From: Clostridiales bacterium
Lineage (GTDB): Bacteria > Bacillota > Clostridia > Lachnospirales > Lachnospiraceae
NCBI GenBank assembly: GCA_012519565.1
Contig: JAAYPX010000087.1
Coordinates: 1 to 39,581, forward strand
DNA length: 39,581 nt
Direction: 5' to 3'
The stretch's first letter is position 1. Each line of letters opens with the position of its first letter. The notes below the pieces were generated by a model. It searched no databases. It was not told where the DNA came from and was given only the letters and a program-made list of their open reading frames with translations. The position numbers were made by a program, and so were the translations under genes. Positions 34,201 to 39,581 of the stretch are shown here, in pieces.

Positions 34201-34437
34201 ACAATAGCTAACCAATTCCATAAATTCATCACTGAGATATTCATTTTCCAGCCCCACACGTACATGAATATGAAAACCACCCATTCCCATTTCTTTAAAC
34301 ACTATTAATTGTTCATCAATGATCTCTTTCGTAATTCTACAATTCCAACTCCAAAAAGGAGCACCTCCATAATAAGCTGGTGGATTATAAAACAAATCAT
34401 CAGCTAAAGTCTCAGACTTGCTATCTTCATACAACAT
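31228..34437 (-). CDS. Large intracellular glycoside hydrolase, GH106-like (alpha-L-rhamnosidase-related)
   Basis: A 1069-residue protein without a signal peptide, so it probably acts on imported oligosaccharides. The N-terminal barrel starts with GGAPFWSWNCRIT and GMGGFHIHVRVGLE, segments typical of the GH106-related family. An acidic FTDEP motif (residues 234-238) is a likely active-site element. A middle domain (about 500-620) with VGNMQYDVILVPNCITLRS resembles the glutamine-amidotransferase-like domain of large glycosidases. The C-terminal 300 residues look like beta-sandwich carbohydrate-binding modules. Rhamnosidase activity is inferred from family likeness and could be wrong for this branch. 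GAGG precedes the ATG. Confidence 0.7.
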   Translation of the reverse strand: MLYEDSKSETLADDLFYNPPAYYGGAPFWSWNCRITKEIIDEQLIVFKEMGMGGFHIHVRVGLENEYLSDEFMELVSYCNEQAKKLGLRCYLYDEDRYSSGTAGGMVTKDINCRQRYLRFTTKILTDHEENQEVFKKKISLGEPVAGYFLVAYDIVLVDGYLKSAKPIPFKEDKVEGMKWYVYVELAKPTPWYNNQTYADLLNENVTKKFIEYTHERYAEYLQDDFGGNIPSIFTDEPMFCPFDRLSNPDATDDVRIPYTDDIPATYRKATGRDVFEDLPEVIWERDPNCLSQARYLYRDHIAQRFVNGYMKPISDWCKAHNLGFTGHLMAEQDLEGQSNCAGDVMRSYKYFSIPGVDNLCDLREFNTLKQAQSSKNQFGNEGMTSELYGVNQWDFDFRHFKHSGDWQAALGVTNRVHHLTLASMKGEAKRDYPASIGYQSPWYTEFSYIENHFKRLNTVLTRGKAIVKIGVIHPVETMWLYLGPTNQTHRIREQLDRDFRYLTEWLLMDNLDFDFIAESLLVELTDENVQTPFKVGNMQYDVILVPNCITLRSTTVKRLLSFQKAGGQVIFAGKTPKYIDAVKNNTISSDLEAMMEEGKVVPITKFDVLDALEPYRIIGIQYLNGQHTNQYIYQMREDMECQWLFIAQAYNEVDERDFAKLWRNRREFHDADHVMIWIKGIYDVVFYDTVSGKITPIQVNYRDGKTGIKRSIYGDDSLLFRLIPTKKADCVNIDFGSEKRKDHYVDALAPIYTGNETSCDDWYDSVHGVKFTLSEPNVFLLDKAQYALDNGEWHRKTELLRIDNIIRSKLNYPLRTELVAQPYITGNHDVRDHILHLKYEIISHVETGTVHLAMEELSHSKIYLNGKPIKIEVDGYYTDKSIEKMKLPGLKKGKNIIQIEMAYGVRTNLEWMYLLGNFGVVVHGAHKHIEELPDRIFFGSWTTQGLPFYSGNVTYQFLVNQKNDYLKIQVPYFHGALLKVYCDKQEVGNIAFLPYEIEIHGYGKGIHSIEITCYGNRSNSFGQVHQVGDYVHWKGADSWRSKGNLWSEEYQLIDFGILTTPRIGDEII

Positions 34438-34681
34438 TTATATACCTCATTTCTATTACAAAATTATATCACCAAAGCAATCTCATCTTATTAATTAAAT
34501 TATGTGTTCTTTAATGTTGATATTCTTATAGTAATTTTACCTAATCATTGTTATTAAAACAAGTAATGTTTATTTACTTTTGATGCTAATATTTACAACT
34601 TGAGTAATTACTAATGATTTATATATACATGTTAAAGATATAGTGCTTCTCATTCTCTCTAGTATCTAAGTTTGAAGTAAA
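34438..34681 (-). promoter_or_regulatory. AT-rich gap upstream of the glycoside hydrolase gene
   Basis: The 244-base gap holds an extended -10 element (TGATATAAT on the minus strand, about 35 bases before the start codon) but no good -35 box, which would fit an activator-dependent promoter. I see no clear terminator for the glycosyltransferase gene that ends at 34682. Confidence 0.3.
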
Positions 34682-35668
34682 TTACTCCCTTATATGGGCC
34701 AATTTACTGATTATCCTATATACAGTCTCCGAAATAAAAAGTGGTGCATGTCTATAAAGAGCTGAAAAGATCTTTACGGAGAGTTTTCTGCTATCAGGAA
34801 GTAACTCGTCCTCCTTCCAAGGAGAAGCTTTTGCCACTTTTAAATATTCCTCTTTCATGGGATGATAACATTTCAGCTCCCAAGGCCTTCCTACCAATCC
34901 TGTTGTAAAATGAAGTATAATAGGATTTTTCTTTGCATCATCCAGCTCCTCTTGAGAGTAGAAACTGTCCAAGAAATACATTCTTCTGATTGTCTTGGCT
35001 GAGAATGAATATATATTAGAAGTGGCATTATATCTAGGTGAAAGGATATACTTCTTATTTCTACAGATAGCATTAATTACCCCTTGGTCATGATGGGGAA
35101 CATTGCCCTTGAAATTATCTATAAAGTCCATGAATTTATCCTCTATATGTATCCTTCTCCACAGTGATAGATTTATCAAAAGTACCCCAGCATTAATATA
35201 GTATTCATCCTCTTTCATACCAATTTTCTTAAGAAAGAAATTATCCACCGTATCTTGAACCCCTGCCACTAAATAGTTATCTAAATTAATCTTCCATATA
35301 TCTGCTAAGGAAGCCCTAACTATAGTGTCACAATCTAGATAAATAATTTTATTATATTTTTCTGGTATAACCGACGATAAGAATAACCTGGCATAGGAGG
35401 CAATTGATATCTTTCTTACACCAATTTGTAGGTTTAAGCCACCAATGGCTGAGTCCATATTTACAAAATTAATATTACGGCTATACTCATTAGCAATGGT
35501 TATAAGCTTATCTTTAGTTACTTGACTAATTCCACAGTCTAATACAAATACTGTAATTTCTTCTATATTTTTATTGGAGACAAATAAAGATAGCATAGAT
35601 ATCCCCAAATATTTACCATAATTCTCATCCGCTGAATAGGCCACACATAAACCAATATAATCTTTCAT
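34682..35668 (-). CDS. Glycosyltransferase family 8 protein
   Basis: A 328-residue cytoplasmic transferase that uses a nucleotide sugar, probably UDP-glucose or UDP-galactose, to extend a surface glycan. GT8 marks are present: the metal-binding DxD in IYLDCDTIV (Asp112, Asp114), INAGVLLINLSLWR, HHDQGVINA and ILHFTTGLVGRPW. The C-terminal 60 residues form an extra amphipathic part that may contact the membrane. AAGGATG precedes the ATG. It is the last gene of a three-gene set with the GT-C-like membrane protein and the flippase, separated by only 57 bases. Confidence 0.9.
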   Translation of the reverse strand: MKDYIGLCVAYSADENYGKYLGISMLSLFVSNKNIEEITVFVLDCGISQVTKDKLITIANEYSRNINFVNMDSAIGGLNLQIGVRKISIASYARLFLSSVIPEKYNKIIYLDCDTIVRASLADIWKINLDNYLVAGVQDTVDNFFLKKIGMKEDEYYINAGVLLINLSLWRRIHIEDKFMDFIDNFKGNVPHHDQGVINAICRNKKYILSPRYNATSNIYSFSAKTIRRMYFLDSFYSQEELDDAKKNPIILHFTTGLVGRPWELKCYHPMKEEYLKVAKASPWKEDELLPDSRKLSVKIFSALYRHAPLFISETVYRIISKLAHIRE

Positions 35669-35725
35669 TAGTTATCATCCTTCTATAATTTTATATTTAT
35701 TACAACCCCAGATAGTATCAGCTAT

Positions 35726-38014
35726 CTACCTAGTATTAATACAAGCTGAAAATCCCATTGATATCATACTTATATCGCCATTAATATCATTATTTATTTC
35801 ATCTTTTATTTCAGATAAGTAATCTATCTGAAGGGAATAAGGACTATAGGTATTCTGCTCTAAAATATATGCTACATATATATCATCCTCATAATAGACC
35901 TTAAAACTATAGGGATAAATCTGCAGCATCTTCTGGGCCCAGTAATATGCTTGGGATTCAATTATCGCCCGCTGAAAATAATAATCCTGAGAATTATTTA
36001 AATAGATAAAGTCCATTACTGCATATTTAGGGTCCACCCTTACTTGTCCATAGGCATAGTCCTGCAAGACCAGCTTTTCTATAAAAAAGAAAACATACTT
36101 TGTTGGAAATGTAAATTCCTCCTGCCCTCCATTGACCATATTCATAAACTCAGATAGCTGGGTATGATATCCATAATCTATGACTGTGTAGTACTCCTCT
36201 GTAGGCGATACTATGGTGTAGGTAAAATCATCGTAGTTTTTTCTAATATTCCGTAGCAAATAATCCGGTTCATTATAATATGCCAAGTTTACATCAAAAT
36301 AGTTATGATACCATCCCATTTCTATAATGAAAAATGCAGCCAAGCCACATAAGATTAGGGACATAAAATTAAGGAAGGACTGATAATACCTGTTTTTCCA
36401 TAGGCCCATAACTCGAAAGATAAAGTCCACTGGTAGGATATAGATAAAACCGATAAAAGGCTCTGCAAAAGTTGATGCTCTAGCAGCCGCAATCAATTCT
36501 ACTAATCCCAGCTCTCTTGCCCCACCAATAATACATAGAATGGTCATATTCAAGATTAAAGCTATATAGGCATTCCCATAAACCCTATACTTCTTCACCA
36601 AAAGCATAATAAAGCCGCCTATTAATCCCATGGCCATGGAGATAAACATCAGCCAGGTGGCACTGGCACCAAACATGGCCAACATACCAAAATTATAAGA
36701 AGAATCTGTATTAGCTTCATCTTCTGGCCCATTATTTCCTTGAGCCTTAGCTAATATATCCTGATAATCGGCATCACTGCCATGCCACTCTTCTCCTGCA
36801 ATAACACTGGTTGCCCATGCCATTGACTCCTGAAATGGTATCCCCTTAGCTAGGCATGCTGCCATGGGAAGAAGGGCAATTATGGCCCCCATAAGTCCAC
36901 TAAACATCAGGGGGATAAAATATTGCTTTTTTAATACCCTAGGTATATAAGCCAGCCCAATGGAAACCACCAGGAATATAGCCGCTATTGCAGTATAAAA
37001 ATGATAAGCGATAACTAGGGTCACAGAGAGCATTAGAAGAATTGCCTCTGAATCAATATATCTTCTATTAATATATGTGTTTATGCGAAACAAGCTTCGT
37101 AATCTGGAATCTCCTTCAATAATAAATTTCTTTCTATCCTTATGAAGGTACCTTATCATAAAATAAGCTGTTCCTACTGCAACATACATACCAAATTCTT
37201 GTGGTAATGAGGCCCCATACCGTCCTTGATTAAGCATAAAACTAAATATAAGGATCACCGCTATAGGGGAATACTTTGCTTTAAATATCTGCCTTGCCAG
37301 TAGATATAGACCAATAACCATTATTACCGTCTGATAGGCCCCAGCATATAACAATATTTCTCTAAGATCCAATCTAAAGATACTACGGATAAAATATATC
37401 ATAGCATGCATACCAAAGGGATAGATTCCATCGGAAAATAGGGTTCCCTGTTCCAGGCCATATATCCAGGATTGGTGGACGGGAATATCAGAAAATTGAT
37501 AACTGTGATAGCTTAAAACATTATAGGTTAAAAACCATATATTGTAAAAGATTAGCCCTAAAAGCAAGGCAATCTCTATCCAGTTCCTACGGATATATGG
37601 CCAAATATTCCAGTGCCTTATCCTTATCATAAGCTTCTTAAGCCACTGTTTTATACTATTCATTAGATATCTTAAAAATCTTTTCTCCTTATATGCCTTC
37701 CATAGATTTCTTCCCATTTCCATACAAAGATGAAAGAATTTCTTATCTGAATAATTCCAAATAATTAAACCATATATTAAAACATTGCTAATTATAATAG
37801 TAACTGGATTACAAATATTAAAAAATCCCAATAGTAAGACTAGATTGATTTGAAGGCTGGCCTGTGTAATGATACAAAACCAGAAGCGATAACTATAATC
37901 TCTATTTCTTAGATGTCTATTCCACACTAAAAGCGGGATAAGAAAATCCCGAATTAAACAAGCTAATAAGACCATTATTAAAGATATTATATATGCACTG
38001 GTATCGACTATCAT
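35726..38014 (-). CDS. Large membrane protein, GT-C-like glycosyltransferase candidate
   Basis: A 762-residue protein with about 13-14 membrane helices and a C-terminal extracytoplasmic domain of about 200 residues. An acidic loop after an early helix, YQFSDIPVHQSW (about residues 175-190), resembles the catalytic first loop of GT-C enzymes, which transfer sugars from polyprenyl-phosphate donors outside the membrane. YGASLPQEFGMY and a soluble C-terminus rich in aromatic residues also fit. The assignment rests on topology and context, not on clear similarity. It lies between the flippase (30 bases upstream) and the GT8 gene. GAAAGG lies about a dozen bases before the ATG, a rather long spacing. 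Confidence 0.6.
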   Translation of the reverse strand: MIVDTSAYIISLIMVLLACLIRDFLIPLLVWNRHLRNRDYSYRFWFCIITQASLQINLVLLLGFFNICNPVTIIISNVLIYGLIIWNYSDKKFFHLCMEMGRNLWKAYKEKRFLRYLMNSIKQWLKKLMIRIRHWNIWPYIRRNWIEIALLLGLIFYNIWFLTYNVLSYHSYQFSDIPVHQSWIYGLEQGTLFSDGIYPFGMHAMIYFIRSIFRLDLREILLYAGAYQTVIMVIGLYLLARQIFKAKYSPIAVILIFSFMLNQGRYGASLPQEFGMYVAVGTAYFMIRYLHKDRKKFIIEGDSRLRSLFRINTYINRRYIDSEAILLMLSVTLVIAYHFYTAIAAIFLVVSIGLAYIPRVLKKQYFIPLMFSGLMGAIIALLPMAACLAKGIPFQESMAWATSVIAGEEWHGSDADYQDILAKAQGNNGPEDEANTDSSYNFGMLAMFGASATWLMFISMAMGLIGGFIMLLVKKYRVYGNAYIALILNMTILCIIGGARELGLVELIAAARASTFAEPFIGFIYILPVDFIFRVMGLWKNRYYQSFLNFMSLILCGLAAFFIIEMGWYHNYFDVNLAYYNEPDYLLRNIRKNYDDFTYTIVSPTEEYYTVIDYGYHTQLSEFMNMVNGGQEEFTFPTKYVFFFIEKLVLQDYAYGQVRVDPKYAVMDFIYLNNSQDYYFQRAIIESQAYYWAQKMLQIYPYSFKVYYEDDIYVAYILEQNTYSPYSLQIDYLSEIKDEINNDINGDISMISMGFSACINTR

Positions 38015-38044
38015 ACAAGATCATGCCTTTCATCAAAGCTTACT

Positions 38045-39490
38045 TTATAGTTTAAAGCTTCTAATTATATCTAGAAAGTCACTGTATTCTTTACTTATAT
38101 ATACTACATAAATATAGCAACCTAAAAGATAAACTACTCCCCCTGCCAAAACCTGTATAATCAGCAATATGAAGGAAGCCATAGATATCCTATTGAGGGA
38201 ATAGGTAACAGCAAATTCTAAAAGCCCACAAAGAATAAAGGGTAATAATGTTTTAGCTAAAGTTTTATAAGCATATACATCTCTTATCCTTATTAACTGA
38301 TAAGCACATACCAAGATTTCTGCTCCAAACTTAGCAATAACTGCTCCCAAGATACCATATAGGGGGATAAAGATTAAATTTAATATAATATTAGTTAAAG
38401 CTCCCAAGGATACTGCCCTTGTATAAATATCTTCTTTATAAAAGGGTATAAGATATTGTATCTGTATAACATTAGATACAGTCATGGGTATCATAATCAC
38501 AGCCAATTCCATGGTTATTAGTATGGCTGGCCTATATTCTGAACCAAAAAACCAAGGAATAAAGCTGGGCGCAATTCCGGCAATACCAAAACATAAGGCG
38601 CAGCAAATAAAACTATTAAATCTTATGGAGGCTTGCATATTCTGCAGACCTTGCTTCCTATGGTTATTGGCCACTAGGTTGGAGATCCTAGGTAGCATCA
38701 CAGAATCCAGGGCTGACAGTATCCCCTTGGGGAGGTTAATAATATTCTCTGCATATACATAAAAGGCTATGGCAGTAGTACTTTTATGTATAATCCCTAA
38801 AAAAATCTTATCTAACCAACTGTATAGATTAAATGCAAGTAATGGAATAAATAGCTTAAAATTTGGTACAATGTGCTTGATAATATCTGCCCCTTTTATA
38901 GGTACCAATTTTATCAGCTTGGGTATAAAGGGCAAAAGTTGTAACTGTTCAATTAAAAAACAAAGAGACATCACTCCTGTGTAGACCCATAGATCCCTTT
39001 CAGTATGAACTAAGGTAAAAACCAAGATTATAATCAAGGCTCTGGACACAAGACTTCTTATGGTTGTAATGCGAAACTTTTCCATACCAAAAAACAACCA
39101 GCTAACATCAAATAAAACAGAGGATACATAAATTAATTGCATCCAATATACCCTACTATTCTCCTTATATACAAATAGGATTAAAAACACGAAAACTAGT
39201 ATGGATAGCAATGAGGTAATTAACTGAAAAATATATATCCCCCAAAAAACCCTACTACGTTCTTCTATATCATCTCGGCAAGCTGCTATACTTCTATTTC
39301 CATAATTGTCTATACCTAATTTACCAAACATAATAAAAAAGCAGGCCACTGTACTGGAAAATGAATATATTCCTACCTGATCAGCCCTTAGTACCCTAGA
39401 TACATAGGGAGTAATCACCAAAGGTAATAGGCAAATTGATAAACGGTATATTAAATTATATATATAATCTTTCTTTAACCTTAAATCCAT
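38045..39490 (-). CDS. Oligosaccharide flippase (Wzx-type, MOP superfamily)
   Basis: A 481-residue membrane protein with about 12-14 helices that would flip a lipid-linked oligosaccharide across the membrane. The N-terminal LLPLVITPYVSRVLRADQVG and FGKLGIDNYGNRSIA are typical of the polysaccharide transport (RfbX/Wzx) family. I place the start at the ATG at 39490, which has AAGGGG upstream; an ATG 27 bases earlier (39517) has no ribosome binding site. It is the first gene seen of the glycan set and the cluster probably continues beyond the window's right edge. The remaining 39518-39581 holds no recognisable feature. Confidence 0.88.
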   Translation of the reverse strand: MDLRLKKDYIYNLIYRLSICLLPLVITPYVSRVLRADQVGIYSFSSTVACFFIMFGKLGIDNYGNRSIAACRDDIEERSRVFWGIYIFQLITSLLSILVFVFLILFVYKENSRVYWMQLIYVSSVLFDVSWLFFGMEKFRITTIRSLVSRALIIILVFTLVHTERDLWVYTGVMSLCFLIEQLQLLPFIPKLIKLVPIKGADIIKHIVPNFKLFIPLLAFNLYSWLDKIFLGIIHKSTTAIAFYVYAENIINLPKGILSALDSVMLPRISNLVANNHRKQGLQNMQASIRFNSFICCALCFGIAGIAPSFIPWFFGSEYRPAILITMELAVIMIPMTVSNVIQIQYLIPFYKEDIYTRAVSLGALTNIILNLIFIPLYGILGAVIAKFGAEILVCAYQLIRIRDVYAYKTLAKTLLPFILCGLLEFAVTYSLNRISMASFILLIIQVLAGGVVYLLGCYIYVVYISKEYSDFLDIIRSFKL

Positions 39491-39581
39491 ATAAATCCCC
39501 TTAATAAAATTAAACATAGCTGTCGTATATAACTAATCAACTAACCCTTGTATCTCAACCTCTGTATGCTTATCAAATGCC

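Noticed and set aside
1-39581. Mobile elements, prophage, CRISPR arrays, tRNA or rRNA genes, toxin-antitoxin modules.
   Set aside because: No transposase, integrase, phage structural gene, regularly spaced repeats or tRNA-like cloverleaf was seen on either strand when reading by eye; a tRNAscan or CRISPR search was not possible.

Overview
The window is AT-rich DNA with AGGAGG-type ribosome binding sites, occasional TTG starts, a T-box leader, a ydaO-type (c-di-AMP) riboswitch and sigma-A-like promoters. Together with the gene families (heterodimeric ABC exporters, an XpaC/TelA pair, a MetRS variant with KKASSS in place of KMSKS) this points to a low-GC Gram-positive anaerobe, most likely a Lachnospiraceae-type member of the Clostridia. 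The species cannot be named from the sequence. I see no tRNA, rRNA, CRISPR array, insertion sequence, prophage or origin. It reads as ordinary chromosome with many transporters and cell-envelope genes.

Layout. (a) 1-10.8 kb, all minus strand: an ABC ATPase/permease pair, then a MarR-type regulator followed by a heterodimeric ABC exporter pair, then a second paralogous exporter pair. The second pair has a long leader that carries an intrinsic terminator and looks like an attenuator. (b) 11.5-14.0 kb, plus strand: ddl and murF, which make D-Ala-D-Ala and add it to the peptidoglycan precursor. (c) 14.0-18.4 kb, minus strand: an iron-type alcohol dehydrogenase, a small membrane protein, and a methionyl-tRNA synthetase variant behind a T-box with a candidate AUG specifier. 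(d) 18.4-25 kb: a secreted Ig-like protein, a GltD-like flavoprotein oxidoreductase (plus strand), the di-iron Fe-S repair protein Ric under a perfect FNR/CRP-type box, an L,D-transpeptidase and a radical SAM/SPASM protein. (e) 25-29.2 kb, minus strand: xpaC-telA, then a cation:proton antiporter behind a c-di-AMP riboswitch with a visible terminator. (f) 29.3-31.2 kb: a D-lactate dehydrogenase, a possible 29-residue ORF and the 3' remnant of a metallophosphoesterase gene. (g) 31.2-39.5 kb, minus strand: a large intracellular glycoside hydrolase and a surface-glycan cluster (flippase, large GT-C-like membrane protein, GT8 glycosyltransferase).

How it works together. The clearest themes are efflux (three ABC systems), envelope construction (ddl, murF, L,D-transpeptidase, glycan cluster) and ion/stress handling (antiporter, xpaC-telA, ric). 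The most informative signals lie between genes: the c-di-AMP switch on the antiporter, the FNR-type site exactly at -41.5 of a sigma-A -10 box before ric, the attenuator-like leader of the second exporter pair, the MarR-type palindrome at the MarR promoter, and the T-box. No wholly new multi-gene system is evident. The best candidate for undescribed biology is the exporter leader at 10815-11087.
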